64,000 nt of DNA, taken from the NCBI GenBank assembly GCA_017522915.1, contig JAFWXX010000023.1, forward strand, positions 1-64,000. Reading direction: 5' to 3'. Origin of the DNA: Bacteroidaceae bacterium (GTDB lineage Bacteria > Bacteroidota > Bacteroidia > Bacteroidales > Bacteroidaceae). The position numbers were made by a program, and so were the translations under genes. The notes under the pieces were generated by a model that saw only the letters and a program-made list of their open reading frames with translations, searched no databases and was not told where the DNA came from. This document shows, piece after piece, positions 16,429 to 26,820 of this stretch. The first letter of the stretch is position 1; the number at the start of each line of letters is the position of its first letter.

Positions 16429-17523
16429 TTTGCATCCGGTATTGTTCGGTTATTACAGCTGCAGAAACAGATAGGTAAGCAATATTTCGCATGTGCAGTT
16501 CCTTTTGAGAATGGTCTGAAATCCTTACGGCATGTATGGAGATTGGATAATATGCAAATGGACAACTGCCATTCTGGTGTATAATGGCATGATATCGCTT
16601 GTTTTCTCTTAATCAATTCGGTATAGATTTTTATATATCTTGTTTCTTGCTAAAGTATAGTGCTTTATCATTCTTTTTGCTAGGTTTTAAATTCTTTATA
16701 ACGTCGATTTTGGAGCTAAATTGTTGTTGTATAAGTAATTGTGACGGAAAATACTCTTTGAGAATTGATTATTTCCAATGTTTCCCTATAATTGGTCGGA
16801 ATTTTGGAATTATTTGAATTATAGCGATTATTTCCAATGATTTAACATTGTATAATAAGTTGTTTCCTATGTAATTCTATAAATATTCACAAATTTGTTA
16901 TTCTTGTTGTTTGTTGTTTTGTTTACAAGTGTAAAACTTTTGCAAACAAGGTAAGGTTTGATTGTCGAGCACATAGGGTAGTGCGGTCGTTGTTGTCATT
17001 TGTATAATGTGCTGAAAAGTGCAATAATAGAATAGTGTCACTGTTTTGTCCAGGTTTATCAACAGGTGGTTATTAACCGTGTCAATAACTATATGCAGTT
17101 TTTATGCAATTTAAGATATTTGAATATAACTGATTGAAAACCAATAGATTTGTATTTGTTTATTCTCTTTTTTGATTAGTGATTACAGTGCTTTAGAGAC
17201 GTTTTGCTTGAGGTTTGTGAATAAAAAGTGTCTATAATTGCTTTTAAATTGCTGTAATTCAATATATAAACAAAAAAATGTAATCAAAATTGTACTTCTT
17301 TTTTGCTTCCCACTGATAATCTGCATGCCGTTGCTATTATAAGACGCAGCTGTTGAAGTCTGTTTTAAAATAGCATTATGTATTCCTGTTGTATAATTTA
17401 TTAATGTAAATAATTCTTTCGCGACTGTTTTTATGATCTGTTTTGTTGAGCGAAATATTTGTTGTATATTAGCGGTGTTAATTTGTAAACTCATTTGTAA
17501 ATTACAAAAACTGCATAAAATTT
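16429..17523. other. AT-rich 1.1-kb region without a supported gene
   Basis: Nothing here reads like protein. The longest open frame (minus, 17183-17494, 103 codons) has the composition of translated AT-rich spacer. A palindrome GGTTATTAACC (17068-17078) and one TTATCAACA (near 17056) are present, but no cluster of DnaA boxes or replication signature. The stretch directly upstream of 17524 should hold the promoter of the XRE regulator. Confidence 0.6.
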
Positions 17524-18006
17524 ATGAACGAACGTGACAGAATTGAACTGCTGATGAAGTGTTATGAATTGTCTCCATCGCAGTTTGCCGACAGGACCGG
17601 AATACAGCGTGCTTCTGTATCACATATCTTAAGCGGGCGAAACAAACCCAGTCTTGAGGTTATGCTGAAGATTTTTGATGCATTCCCTGGGATAGATATG
17701 AAATGGCTTATGACCGGTATTGGAGAAGAGCCTGTTAATGAAGCGCTTCAGCCTGCATCCCAGAATACTCTTTTCCCCGACGACAACTCCTTGCGTTCAT
17801 CTGTGCATAAGAATGAAGTGCAGCAAGAGGTAGCAGCTGCAATGCCGTTGGTTCAGCAGCCCAGGCAATATCAGCCCAAGTTGCAGAAGAAAGCCCCTTC
17901 AAGCCGCCAGCAAGCACCTCTGCAGCCTAATGCACGCAGAATAAAGGAAGTCCGTATTTACTATACAGATGGCACGTACGAGATTCTTTTGCCGGAAAAA
18001 CAGTAA
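17524..18006 (+). CDS. XRE-family helix-turn-helix regulator
   Basis: A 160-residue DNA-binding protein. The N-terminal HTH (about 5-65) reads IELLMKCYELSPSQFADRTGIQRASVSHILSGRNKPSLEVMLKIF, a classic Cro/C1-type domain. A Gln/Pro-rich low-complexity linker (about 95-140) joins it to a short C-terminal beta segment (KEVRIYYTDGTYEILLP). This architecture is common as a single-copy gene in Bacteroidales, but its targets are not known. It is followed by pyrK, which has its own promoter. Confidence 0.88.
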   Translation: MNERDRIELLMKCYELSPSQFADRTGIQRASVSHILSGRNKPSLEVMLKIFDAFPGIDMKWLMTGIGEEPVNEALQPASQNTLFPDDNSLRSSVHKNEVQQEVAAAMPLVQQPRQYQPKLQKKAPSSRQQAPLQPNARRIKEVRIYYTDGTYEILLPEKQ

Positions 18007-18024
18007 TGGATTTCTCCTCTCCTT

Positions 18025-18056
18025 TTTGCATATAGGGCAAATTTGTGCTATCTTCG
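18025..18056 (+). promoter_or_regulatory. Promoter of pyrK-pyrD (TTTG-N20-TATCTTCG)
   Basis: TTTG (18025-18028) and TATCTTCG (18049-18056) are 20 nt apart, a near match to the Bacteroidales consensus with one mismatch in the -7 element. It lies 38 bp before the pyrK start. Confidence 0.6.
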
Positions 18057-18094
18057 CAAAATAGAATGAGCAAATCTTTTATAACAGTTATTTT

Positions 18095-18862
18095 ATGAAA
18101 AAGGTTCTTGTTGATATGACGGTAAAAGAGGTGCAGCATGTTAATGCCAACTGTGTGTTGTTGGTTATGGGATGTGACGAGCCTCTTCCGGAAACATTTC
18201 CCGGTCAGTTTGCAGAGTTGCGTGTTGACGGTACGCCTTCTGTTATGTTGCGCCGCCCAATCTCTGTGCATAGCTTTGATGCTGCCAGGAATGAAGTTGG
18301 CTTCCTTGTACAGGTTGTAGGAGAAGGTACACGCTGGCTCGGTTCTTTGAATATAGGTGACAAGGTGAATGTAATGATGCCTCTCGGCAACGGATTCACT
18401 CTGCCTGAGACTGCCGGAAAAAGGTACCTTCTTGTAGGTGGTGGCGTTGGTTCTGCCCCTCTTTATTATTTGGCTCAGGAGCTCAATGCTCGCGGATGTG
18501 ACTTTGTTATACTGATAGGTGCACGTTCGGCCAAGGATCTCTACCGTCGTGATGCATACGAGGCTTTAGGCAGGGTTGAATATACGACAGAGGACGGCTC
18601 GTTGGGAGAGAAAGGCTACGTGACGAACCATTCGGTACTTGAAGAGAAGTTTGACTGTATATTTACATGCGGCCCAAAGCCTATGATGCTTTCTGTTGCC
18701 CGTTATGCACGTGAGAAAGGCATTGCCTGTGAGGTATCGCTTGAGAACAGGATGGCATGTGGCCTTGGTGCGTGTCTCTGCTGTGTAGAGGATACTAAGG
18801 AGGGACATAGGTGTGTTTGTACAGATGGTCCGGTATTTTCAATAGATGAACTCAAATGGTAA
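18095..18862 (+). CDS. pyrK: Dihydroorotate dehydrogenase B, electron transfer subunit
   Basis: A 255-residue iron-sulfur flavoprotein that passes electrons from PyrD to NAD+ in pyrimidine synthesis. The FAD-binding motif LRRPISVHS (about 51-59), the nucleotide-binding [13 protein letters not shown] and the C-terminal [2Fe-2S] cysteine set ([11 protein letters not shown]...HRCVC) are all present. The last codons overlap the pyrD start by 7 bp (ATGGTAA), fitting a stable heterotetramer made in equal amounts. Confidence 0.95.
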   Translation: MKKVLVDMTVKEVQHVNANCVLLVMGCDEPLPETFPGQFAELRVDGTPSVMLRRPISVHSFDAARNEVGFLVQVVGEGTRWLGSLNIGDKVNVMMPLGNGFTLPETAGKRYLLVGGGVGSAPLYYLAQELNARGCDFVILIGARSAKDLYRRDAYEALGRVEYTTEDGSLGEKGYVTNHSVLEEKFDCIFTCGPKPMMLSVARYAREKGIACEVSLENRMACGLGACLCCVEDTKEGHRCVCTDGPVFSIDELKW

Positions 18863-19767
18863 AGACAGATGTAAAAATAGGCGGTCTTGAACTGAAGAAT
18901 CCTGTTCTTACCGCGTCGGGAACTTTCGGCTACGGCCTTGAATTTGCCGATTTTGTTGATTTGAACAAGTTGGGCGGTTTCATAGTAAAGGGAACTACTC
19001 TTAATCATCGTGAAGGCAATGCATATCCGCGCAGTGCTGAAACTCCTATGGGAATGCTTAATGCTGTTGGATTGCAGAACAAGGGAGTCGATTACTTTGC
19101 ACGGAATATATATCCCCAGCTCAAGGACCTTGATACCAATGTCATAGTAAATGTTTCGGGAGCCTGCATCGAGGATTATGTAGCTTGCGCGGAAAAGGTT
19201 GCCGCGCTTGAGAATATTCCGGCCATAGAGCTTAATATTTCCTGTCCTAATGTAAAGCAGGGAGGAATGGCTTTTGGTGTGCAGGCCGCGTCGGCTGCAG
19301 AGGTGGTTGAAGCCGTGCGCAAGGCGTATCCGAAGACTCTGATAGTTAAGCTTTCTCCTAATGTTACCGATATTACAGAGATTGCACGTGCGGTCGAAGG
19401 AGCCGGTGCCGACAGTGTGTCGCTTATCAACACTCTTCTTGGAATGGCTATTGATTCTGAAAGACGTCGTCCTGTTCTATCGACCATTACCGGTGGCATG
19501 AGCGGACCTGCTGTGAAGCCGATAGCTTTGCGTATGGTATGGCAGGTCGCTAAGGCTGTCAATATACCGGTAGTAGGTATCGGTGGTATTACAACCGGTG
19601 CCGATGCTGTAGAATTCCTGCTAGCAGGTGCTTCGGCCATTGAGGTCGGTACTGCCAACTTCATGAATCCTGCGGTTACCGGTGAGATAGTTGATTACAT
19701 AGAAGATTATCTTGTACGTCACAAGATGAATTCAATAGAGGAGCTTATCGGTGCTCTTGAGATTTAA
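18856..19767 (+). CDS. pyrD: Dihydroorotate dehydrogenase B, catalytic subunit
   Basis: A 303-residue FMN enzyme of class 1B that oxidises dihydroorotate to orotate. Family motifs include [13 protein letters not shown] near the N-terminus, [11 protein letters not shown] with the catalytic-loop cysteine, VKLSPNVTD, and the FMN phosphate loop [27 protein letters not shown]. It needs PyrK, encoded by the overlapping upstream gene, for NAD+ use. Confidence 0.96.
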   Translation: MVKTDVKIGGLELKNPVLTASGTFGYGLEFADFVDLNKLGGFIVKGTTLNHREGNAYPRSAETPMGMLNAVGLQNKGVDYFARNIYPQLKDLDTNVIVNVSGACIEDYVACAEKVAALENIPAIELNISCPNVKQGGMAFGVQAASAAEVVEAVRKAYPKTLIVKLSPNVTDITEIARAVEGAGADSVSLINTLLGMAIDSERRRPVLSTITGGMSGPAVKPIALRMVWQVAKAVNIPVVGIGGITTGADAVEFLLAGASAIEVGTANFMNPAVTGEIVDYIEDYLVRHKMNSIEELIGALEI

Positions 19768-19792
19768 AAATCATTGTTTTTTTGTATATTGG

Positions 19793-19829
19793 AAGGGGCT
19801 TCGTTCTTTGTGAATGAAGCCCCTTTTTT
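19793..19829 (+). terminator. Rho-independent terminator after pyrD
   Basis: A 14-bp stem (19793-19806 against 19812-19825, one G-T pair) around GGGGCTTC/GAAGCCCC, followed by a T-run. Confidence 0.9.
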
Positions 19830-19877
19830 ATGTGTTTACTTTTGTATATACAAATGTAATCTGTAATGATTGTTTAT

Positions 19878-20552
19878 TTATTTCAGCAAGTCCGGACGCA
19901 GACGCTTTGTTCGTTCAAGAGACTGCTCAAATTCCCATTGGCGTATCTTTGCTTCGTGTCCCGATAGCAGAATGTCGGGCACTTTCCATCCGTTGTACTC
20001 TGCTGGCCTGGTATATACCGGCGGTGCAAGCAAATTATCCTGAAAAGAGTCGCTCAAAGCCGATGTTTCGTCCGAAATTACACCAGGAATTAGGCGAATA
20101 ACTGCGTCGCAAATTACCTCTACAGCCAATTCGCCACCCGTTAAAACATAGTCTCCGATACTTATTTCTTTGGTAATCAAGTGTTCGCGAATTCTGTGGT
20201 CGATTCCTTTGTAATGCCCACACAAAAAGATAAGATTCTGCTTCATTGAGAGTGAATTTGCCATTGGCTGGTCAAAAACCTTGCCATCCGGTGTGGTATA
20301 AATGACTTCGTCGTACTCTCTTTGCGATTTAAGATGCTTTATACAGTTGTCAATCGGCTCAATTTTCATGACCAGACCTGCGCATCCGCCAAACGGGTAA
20401 TCGTCGGTCTTTCTGTGTTTGTCATTTGTATAATCCCGTAAATTATGTAAACAAATTTCGGCATATCCGTTTCGCTGTGCACGGCCCATTATTGAAGAGT
20501 TGAAGAAGCTCTCCATCATCTCCGGGAAGGTCGTAATTATGTCAACACGCAT
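19878..20552 (-). CDS. trmD: tRNA (guanine-N1)-methyltransferase
   Basis: A 224-residue SPOUT methyltransferase that makes m1G37 in tRNAs with G36, preventing frameshifting. The deep-trefoil-knot SAM site motifs are present: [14 protein letters not shown] and [13 protein letters not shown]. The N-terminal [20 protein letters not shown] and [15 protein letters not shown] are standard. It stands alone here, not in the rpsP-rimM-trmD-rplS operon found in many bacteria, although rpsP lies about 12 kb away. Confidence 0.96.
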   Translation of the reverse strand: MRVDIITTFPEMMESFFNSSIMGRAQRNGYAEICLHNLRDYTNDKHRKTDDYPFGGCAGLVMKIEPIDNCIKHLKSQREYDEVIYTTPDGKVFDQPMANSLSMKQNLIFLCGHYKGIDHRIREHLITKEISIGDYVLTGGELAVEVICDAVIRLIPGVISDETSALSDSFQDNLLAPPVYTRPAEYNGWKVPDILLSGHEAKIRQWEFEQSLERTKRLRPDLLK

Positions 20553-20710
20553 AGTAAATATATTTTTGTAAATAGGGTTTCGGCTTATATATGGTTTCCT
20601 GTATCTTCTGCGAAGATAGCGAATTTATTTGATAGGTTGTGCATCATTGGGCAGCAAACTGAGAACTGAGTAAATGGCAATACAACAATCGGATTTTTTT
20701 CCTTCGATTT

Positions 20711-20718
20711 TATTTTTG
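20711..20718 (+). promoter_or_regulatory. -7 element TATTTTTG very close to a start codon
   Basis: TATTTTTG matches the Bacteroidales -7 consensus and ends 8 bp before the ATG at 20727. If used, the transcript would begin within a few bases of the start codon. The -33 region is a T-run without a clean TTTG. Confidence 0.5.
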
Positions 20719-20726
20719 CCTAAAAA

Positions 20727-21134
20727 ATGAAAATCTCAAGAGGTTTAAGAAACAACAATCCGTTGAACATAAGACGGAACAAGACCAAGTGGAAAGGTCT
20801 TGCTGAAAAGCAGAATGACAGCGCATTTTTCTGCTTCAGTGACATTGCATGGGGTTATCGTGCTGCATTCATTACTTTGCGTAACTATCGCAAAAGACAT
20901 GGCATAAAAACGCTTGCCGGATGGATATCGCGTTGGGCACCTCCTGTGGAGAACGACACCGATGCTTATGTACGTTTCGTTTCGGAGAAATGTTCACTTG
21001 CTCCGGATTCAGAACCCGATGTTGACAATGAGAAGCAAATGTGCTCAATTGTCGCAGCAATGTCCCAAATGGAGAATGGAGTGCCGGCCGATTTCGAAAG
21101 TGTTAAAAAAGGTTGGGAACTTGCATCGCGTTAA
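20727..21134 (+). CDS. Small phage-type P5/lysozyme-like protein
   Basis: A 135-residue protein beginning MKISRGLRNNNPLNIRRNKTKWKG. The R-G-[IL]-R-N-N-N-P-x-N-I-R motif is that of a phage-related group commonly labelled structural protein P5, probably lysozyme- or transglycosylase-like. Further motifs are GYRAAFITLRNYRKRHGIKTLAGWISRWAPP and DAYVRFVSEKC. There is no signal peptide and no neighbouring phage gene, so it looks like a domesticated single gene. A -7 promoter element lies almost on the start codon, and a terminator follows. Enzymatic activity is inferred. Confidence 0.7.
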   Translation: MKISRGLRNNNPLNIRRNKTKWKGLAEKQNDSAFFCFSDIAWGYRAAFITLRNYRKRHGIKTLAGWISRWAPPVENDTDAYVRFVSEKCSLAPDSEPDVDNEKQMCSIVAAMSQMENGVPADFESVKKGWELASR

Positions 21135-21141
21135 AGGCCTT

Positions 21142-21184
21142 TTAAACCGCTTTTTAGAGCTTTTTGCTTTAAAAGGCGGTTTAA
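21142..21184 (+). terminator. Hairpin terminator before gyrA
   Basis: TTAAACCGC plus six further bases (21142-21156) pair with 21170-21184 (15 bp, one mismatch), just after the P5-like gene. Confidence 0.7.
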
Positions 21185-21311
21185 TGCGTTCTGAGAGCTT
21201 AATAAAATTTAAAATAGTTGTGCGTTAGGTGAATTTTGAGTAATTTAGCAGTGCATATATATTAATAAGGTGTAGATACACGACAATAACTTTAAATTAT
21301 AATTTATTCAG

Positions 21312-23837
21312 ATGATTGAAAACGACAGAATCATTAAGGTCAATGTAGAGGAAGAGATGCGCTCTTCATACATTGATTACTCAATGTCGGTAATTGTAGC
21401 GAGAGCTCTGCCTGATGTTCGAGATGGCTTGAAGCCCGTTCATCGCCGTATTCTTTACGGTATGATGGAGTTGGGAAATACTTCGGATAAACCATACAAG
21501 AAATCGGCGCGTACAGTAGGTGATGTACTCGGTAAGTATCACCCTCACGGTGACTCATCGGTATATGGTGCATTGGTACGTATGGCGCAGGATTGGGTGA
21601 TGCGGTATCCGCTTATTGACGGACAAGGAAACTTCGGTTCTATTGACGGTGACTCGCCTGCTGCGATGCGATATACTGAGGCACGTCTGCACAAGATTGG
21701 CGAGGACATGGCTCAGGATCTTTACAAGGAGACCGTTGACTTCCAGCCTAACTATAACGACGAGTTCGTTGAGCCGACAGTGATGCCGACGCGTATTCCT
21801 AACCTCTTGGTGAACGGTTCATCGGGTATTGCAGTAGGTATGGCAACAAATATCCCGACACACAACCTCAGTGAGGTGCTTGACGCATGTGTCGCATATA
21901 TCGACAATCCCGATATTGATACTGACGGCCTTATGGAGTATGTAAAGGCTCCGGATTTCCCGACAGGATGTGATATCTTTGGCCTGAATGGTGTACGTGA
22001 GGCATACGAGACCGGCCGTGGACGTGTCATTATGCGCGCGGTTGCAGAAATAGAGTCCGGCACACACGACAAGATTGTGGTTACAGCAATTCCATATAAT
22101 GTAAACAAGGAAGAGCTTATCAAGGACATAGCCTCAATGGTTAACGAAAAGAAGATTGAGGGTATATCGAACATCAACGACGAGTCGGACCAGTCGGGTA
22201 TGCGTATCGTCATCGACATCAAGCGCGATGCCAATGCCAATGTGATACTGAACAAGCTCTACAAGATGAGTTCATTGCAGACATCGTTCAGCGTGAACTG
22301 TATTGCTCTTGTAGGCGGCCGTCCTAAGCTTCTCTCACTGAAGGAGTGCATAGGCTGTTTCGTGGAACACCGCCATGAGGTTGTTATCCGTCGTACTAAG
22401 TATGAATTGCGTAAGGCCGAAGAGCGTGCGCACATTGTAGAAGGCTTGATAATTGCATCGGACAACATTGATGAGGTGGTGCGCCTGATTAAGGCAGCCA
22501 AGTCTCCTGCTGATGCAAGAGCTGCACTTATGGAGCGTTTCACTCTCTCTGAGGTTCAGGCTGCTGCAATTGTCGAGATGCGTCTGGCACAGCTTACAGG
22601 CATTCAGCAGGACAAGCTGCATGCTGAGTACGAGGAACTCATGCGCAAGATAGAGTACTATAATGCAATCCTGACCGATGAAGAGCTCTGCAAGAAGGTT
22701 ATCAAGGATGAGTTGTACGAGATAAAGGAGAAGTATGGTGACGAGCGTCGTTGCAAGATCGACTACAGTGCATCGAGCGACTTCAACCCGGAGGATTTCT
22801 ATGCCGATGACGAGATGGTAATTACAATCTCCCACATGGGTTACATCAAACGCACTCCGCTTACAGAATACCGTAGCCAGAACAGAGGCGGTGTAGGTTC
22901 AAGAGGAAGCGACACACGTGACAGTGACTTCATAGAATATATCTATACAGCCACCATGCACAATACAATGCTCTTCTTTACACAGAGAGGAAAGTGTTAT
23001 TGGCTCAAGGTGTATGAGATACCCGAAGGCAACAAGAACTCTAAGGGACGTGCTATACAGAACATGCTCAATATCGATGCCGATGATGCAGTGAATGCAT
23101 TTGTACGTGTGAAGACTCTTGCTGACAAGAACTTCATAGAAAGCCACAACATTGTATTCTGTACAAAGAACGGTATCATAAAGAAGACAAGTCTTGAGCA
23201 GTATTCACGCCCACGTACAAACGGTATCATTGCCATAACAATCCGTGAGGATGACAAGGTGATATCAGTAGCCCTTACCGATGGTGAAAGCGATATAATC
23301 CTGGCTAACCGTGGCGGAAAGGCTGTACGCTTCAACGAAAGCACCGTACGTGCCATGGGACGTACAGCAACAGGTGTAAAGGGTATGGACATAGCCGAGG
23401 ATGACGAGGTGGTAGGCATGGTTGTGCTTCCGAAGAACGATGATGCAGAGCATAGCCTTCTTGTACTTTCGGAGCAGGGTTACGGAAAGCGTTCGGCTAC
23501 AGATGACTATCCGACCGTGAGTCGTGGATGCAAGGGTGTCAAGACACTTCAGGTTACAGAAAAGACCGGAAACCTTGTTGCTATCATGGATGTCAACAAC
23601 GATAATGACCTGATGATTATCAACAAGTCGGGAATCACTATCCGTACATCTGTAGAGCAGATTCCGGTTCAGGGACGTGCGACTCAGGGTGTACGCATCA
23701 TAAACCTCGGAAAGAAGAACGATTGTATAGGTTCGGTATGCAAGGTTACACGTGAAGAAGAGCTTCCCCAGGATGCTGAACTTGAGGGTCAGGAGCCGGG
23801 TACAGAACCACTTGTTGAGAATACAACTATAGAATAA
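21312..23837 (+). CDS. gyrA: DNA gyrase subunit A
   Basis: An 841-residue subunit that cuts and rejoins DNA in the ATP-driven supercoiling enzyme. The winged-helix region holds [21 protein letters not shown] (quinolone pocket) and the catalytic Tyr121 in [13 protein letters not shown]. The C-terminal six-bladed wheel begins at about 505 and carries the GyrA-box variant [10 protein letters not shown] rather than QRRGGKG. Ser82 (E. coli Ser83) is wild type; the residue matching E. coli Asp87 is Gly86. A TPR gene follows after 27 bp and is probably co-transcribed. Confidence 0.97.
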   Translation: MIENDRIIKVNVEEEMRSSYIDYSMSVIVARALPDVRDGLKPVHRRILYGMMELGNTSDKPYKKSARTVGDVLGKYHPHGDSSVYGALVRMAQDWVMRYPLIDGQGNFGSIDGDSPAAMRYTEARLHKIGEDMAQDLYKETVDFQPNYNDEFVEPTVMPTRIPNLLVNGSSGIAVGMATNIPTHNLSEVLDACVAYIDNPDIDTDGLMEYVKAPDFPTGCDIFGLNGVREAYETGRGRVIMRAVAEIESGTHDKIVVTAIPYNVNKEELIKDIASMVNEKKIEGISNINDESDQSGMRIVIDIKRDANANVILNKLYKMSSLQTSFSVNCIALVGGRPKLLSLKECIGCFVEHRHEVVIRRTKYELRKAEERAHIVEGLIIASDNIDEVVRLIKAAKSPADARAALMERFTLSEVQAAAIVEMRLAQLTGIQQDKLHAEYEELMRKIEYYNAILTDEELCKKVIKDELYEIKEKYGDERRCKIDYSASSDFNPEDFYADDEMVITISHMGYIKRTPLTEYRSQNRGGVGSRGSDTRDSDFIEYIYTATMHNTMLFFTQRGKCYWLKVYEIPEGNKNSKGRAIQNMLNIDADDAVNAFVRVKTLADKNFIESHNIVFCTKNGIIKKTSLEQYSRPRTNGIIAITIREDDKVISVALTDGESDIILANRGGKAVRFNESTVRAMGRTATGVKGMDIAEDDEVVGMVVLPKNDDAEHSLLVLSEQGYGKRSATDDYPTVSRGCKGVKTLQVTEKTGNLVAIMDVNNDNDLMIINKSGITIRTSVEQIPVQGRATQGVRIINLGKKNDCIGSVCKVTREEELPQDAELEGQEPGTEPLVENTTIE

Positions 23838-23864
23838 AACATAACAACTTAAAATGAGATTAAT

Positions 23865-25151
23865 ATGAAAAAAACAGTATTATCTTTCGCTTTTGTTCTT
23901 GCCGCAACATTCGCTTTCGGTCAGGAACTTACAAAAGAGCAGTTGAAACAGCAGAAGAAAGAGATTAAGGCTCTTATAGGTGTTGCTGAGGATGCTGAAT
24001 CCAATATCGCAAATGACCCGGAAGCTGCAGTTGCTGCAATTAGGACAGCTACAAGCAACCCATTGGTAAACAAGAATGCATATGTATGGTATGTAAGTGC
24101 AAGTGCCAAGAAGGGTGTAATGGACAATGAGAACCGCAAGCGTGCCGAGGGCGGACAGTTCGACGAAGAGAAACTCTACAACTACACTTTCGAATTCGGT
24201 AATGACATTGCTGAGTGTGACAAGTGCGATAACCTCCCTGATGCAAAGGGTAAGATTGCTCCGCAGTACACCGATTTCGTAAATAACTCATATGGTCAGC
24301 AGTTCGGACAGTTCTACAATGCCGGAGCATATTTCTATGGCAAGGAAAATTATGAGAAATCTTATCATCTTTTCAGAATGTTCATTGAAGCTGCCGACAG
24401 ACTTTACAAAGCCGGCATGATGCCAAAAGACACAGTTAATGTTCCGGTTGCTGCATACAACATGTCGCTTTGCGGTATGCAGCTGAAGAAGTACGACATG
24501 GTTCTTACACATGTTGATATGGCTATGGCTAATCCAGACTATGCTCCTACGGCTTACCGTTATAAGACAGCAGCCTACCTTGAGCTCGGAGATACAGCAA
24601 AGTGGCTTGACCTTTGCAAGGAGGGTGCAGTGAAGTTCCCGCAGGATTCATACTTCAACCAAGCTCTTATGCAGTATTATTATGACAGAAACGAGAGTGA
24701 GAAACTCGACGCATTGGCTGATGATCTTATTAAGTCGGATCCTAAGAATCCTCAGTTCTTGTTCCTGAAGGGTTACATTGCACAGAGCAAGTATGAGAAG
24801 GAAGATGTAAAAGATTTGCTTGATGTGGCTATGGAGTGGTACAAGAAGACTCTTGATGCCGACCCTAACTATGAGTCTGCACTTGTAAATCTCGGACGTT
24901 GTTACTTGCTTAAAGCGCAGGAGTATAGCAATGCCCAGTCTTCTACAAAGATAAACGACAAGAAGAAATTGGCTCAGGACAGAGAAATTCTTGACGGTTT
25001 CTATAACCAGGCACTGCCTCTTTACGAGAGACTCCGTACTATATCTCCCGATCGTAAGGACTTCTGGTTCAATGGTCTTATGAACTGCTACTACAACCTT
25101 AGAATGGATGACAAGGTTGCTGAGCTTGAAAAATTGGAATCGGCTGAGTAA
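23865..25151 (+). CDS. Exported TPR-repeat protein downstream of gyrA
   Basis: A 428-residue protein with a signal peptide (MKKTVLSFAFVLAATFAFGQ) and mostly helical TPR-type repeats. Recognisable TPR segments are FGQFYNAGAYFYGKENYEKSYHLF (about 145-170), PTAYRYKTAAYLELGD and YESALVNLGRCYLLKAQEY. Such proteins serve as periplasmic scaffolds; the partner is unknown. It sits 27 bp after gyrA and ends in a strong bidirectional terminator. Confidence 0.85.
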   Translation: MKKTVLSFAFVLAATFAFGQELTKEQLKQQKKEIKALIGVAEDAESNIANDPEAAVAAIRTATSNPLVNKNAYVWYVSASAKKGVMDNENRKRAEGGQFDEEKLYNYTFEFGNDIAECDKCDNLPDAKGKIAPQYTDFVNNSYGQQFGQFYNAGAYFYGKENYEKSYHLFRMFIEAADRLYKAGMMPKDTVNVPVAAYNMSLCGMQLKKYDMVLTHVDMAMANPDYAPTAYRYKTAAYLELGDTAKWLDLCKEGAVKFPQDSYFNQALMQYYYDRNESEKLDALADDLIKSDPKNPQFLFLKGYIAQSKYEKEDVKDLLDVAMEWYKKTLDADPNYESALVNLGRCYLLKAQEYSNAQSSTKINDKKKLAQDREILDGFYNQALPLYERLRTISPDRKDFWFNGLMNCYYNLRMDDKVAELEKLESAE

Positions 25152-25160
25152 TAAATATCA

Positions 25161-25215
25161 CAACAAACCAAAAACAGAGGAAACTTTTGAAGTTTCCTCT
25201 GTTTTTGGTTTGTTG
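25161..25215. terminator. Bidirectional terminator: perfect 25-bp hairpin
   Basis: Arms 25161-25185 and 25191-25215 are fully complementary around a 5-nt loop, with A/T tracts in the arms, between convergent genes. Confidence 0.92.
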
Positions 25216-25224
25216 CTATCTACC

Positions 25225-26427
25225 TTACGGTGTCACGCGTCCGGGATACTGTTCAAGTGCTTTTCCCAGCAGGAATATTGCACGTTTGAGGTCGGCTTTG
25301 TCAATAGCGTATGCAATACGTACTTCATTCTTGCCGTATCCCTTCTCGCTGTAGAATCCTGAGGCTGGCGCCATCATGATTGTCTCTCCTTCGTATTCAA
25401 AATCGGTCAGACACCATTCGCAGAACTTGTCGCTGTCGTCGATAGGCAAGCGTGCAACAGTGTAGAATGCCCCCATTGGAATAGGGGAGTACACTCCCGG
25501 CAACTTGTTGAGCTCATCTATAAGGCAGTTGCGTCGTTCGATGTACTGTTCGTATGTGTTAATGGCATAGGAGCGTGGAGCATCAATTGATGCTTCGGCA
25601 ATAACCTGCCCAAGAAGAGGAGGGCTCAGTCGTGCCTGGCAGAACTTCATTACAGCTTCCCGTACAGCCTTGTTCTTTGTTATAAGAGCACCGATACGTA
25701 TTCCGCATTCCGAGTAACGCTTTGAAACAGAATCGATTAGAACAACATGTTCTTCAATTCCTTCGAGGTGGCATGCCGATATGTATGGCGAGCCGGTATA
25801 GATGAATTCACGATAAACCTCGTCGGAGAAAAGGTACAGATTGTGTTTCTTTACCAGGTCACGTATGCGGTTCATCTCATTGCGTGTGTAAAGGTAGCCG
25901 GTAGGGTTGTTCGGGTTACAGATAAGGATACCCCTGGTGCGTTCATTTATAAGCTCTTCGAAGCGTTCCATTGGTGGCAATGCAAAAGAGTCATCAATGG
26001 ATGAACGTATCGGACGAATTACAGCACCGGCCGAAATTGCGAATGCCATATAGTTGGCATAGGCCGGTTCTGGAACAATAATCTCGTCACCAGGGTTAAG
26101 GCAGGTGAGCAATGCAAAAAGAACAGCCTCAGAACCTCCGGCTGTTACGATAATGTCCTCTGGCTTAAGTTTAATCTGGTACTGGTCGTAATATCCGACA
26201 AGTTTTTCACGTAAAGAGAGAAAACCGTCGCTCGGACTGTATTCAAGAATTTTGCGGTCGAACTTTTTGATTGCTTCCAATGCAACTTCGGGCGAATCGA
26301 GGTCGGGCTGACCAATGTTCAGATGATAGACCTTGATGCCACGTGCCTTAGCTGCATTTGCAAATGGTGCCAGCTTACGAATAGGTGAAGACGGCATCAG
26401 TATGGCTCTTTCCGATAGATTTGGCAT
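25225..26427 (-). CDS. PLP-dependent aminotransferase, class I/II (aspartate aminotransferase-like)
   Basis: A 400-residue fold-type I aminotransferase. Motifs: NIGQPDLDSP, AGGSEAVLFAL (PLP phosphate loop), NPNNPTGYLYT, FSDEVYREF (Asp binding the pyridine N), and DSVSKRYSECGIRIG with the PLP lysine in SVSK. The C-terminal Arg in NEVRIAYAI binds the substrate carboxylate. Family I-gamma aspartate/aromatic enzymes fit best; substrate cannot be fixed. It is convergent with the TPR gene. Confidence 0.92.
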   Translation of the reverse strand: MPNLSERAILMPSSPIRKLAPFANAAKARGIKVYHLNIGQPDLDSPEVALEAIKKFDRKILEYSPSDGFLSLREKLVGYYDQYQIKLKPEDIIVTAGGSEAVLFALLTCLNPGDEIIVPEPAYANYMAFAISAGAVIRPIRSSIDDSFALPPMERFEELINERTRGILICNPNNPTGYLYTRNEMNRIRDLVKKHNLYLFSDEVYREFIYTGSPYISACHLEGIEEHVVLIDSVSKRYSECGIRIGALITKNKAVREAVMKFCQARLSPPLLGQVIAEASIDAPRSYAINTYEQYIERRNCLIDELNKLPGVYSPIPMGAFYTVARLPIDDSDKFCEWCLTDFEYEGETIMMAPASGFYSEKGYGKNEVRIAYAIDKADLKRAIFLLGKALEQYPGRVTP

Positions 26428-26581
26428 AATATTTCTGTTTCAGTAATTCAAGTCGCAAAATTACTTAAAAAGGATGAATTTTCAATCCAAATGAAAAAAT
26501 ATTATCAATAGCCATATACATATGGATTTCTCGCACGAACCCCCTATTTCCTTTAAAGCACTTTTGAATGATAATAAATAT

Positions 26582-26820
26582 TATGTTTAATATGGTTTTG
26601 ATATTTTACACTATTCGTGCAGTTTGAGAGGATTTGTCGGAAATTTAAAGATGTAAGGTTTAAGTAGGAAACTATAAAGCAACTATGTCTTATGTTTAAT
26701 ATAGTTTTGATATTTTACACTGTTCGTGCAGTTGAGAGGATTTGTCGGAAATTTAAAGGTGTGAGGTTTAAAGTAGATAGAAAATATAAAGCAGCTATGT
26801 CTTATGTTTAATGGGTTTAT
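26582..26820. repeat. Tandem ~110-bp direct repeats (two copies plus a third start)
   Basis: Copy 1 is 26582-26690 (109 bp) and copy 2 is 26691-26802 (112 bp), differing at a few positions and small indels; both start TATGTTTAATAT and contain GAGAGGATTTGTCGG. A third copy starts at 26803 and is cut off after 10 bases by the adjacent gene end. A related segment (TGTTTAATATGGTTTTGAT) recurs at 27513, on the other side of that gene. Confidence 0.88.

Noticed and set aside
17040-17090. Possible DnaA box (TTATCAACA) and palindrome hinting at an origin
   Set aside because: Only a single imperfect box; no cluster, no dnaA or neighbouring origin genes.
17183-17494. 103-codon frame in the spacer before the XRE gene
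   Set aside because: AT-rich codons, no start context, no domain or signal peptide; looks like translated spacer.
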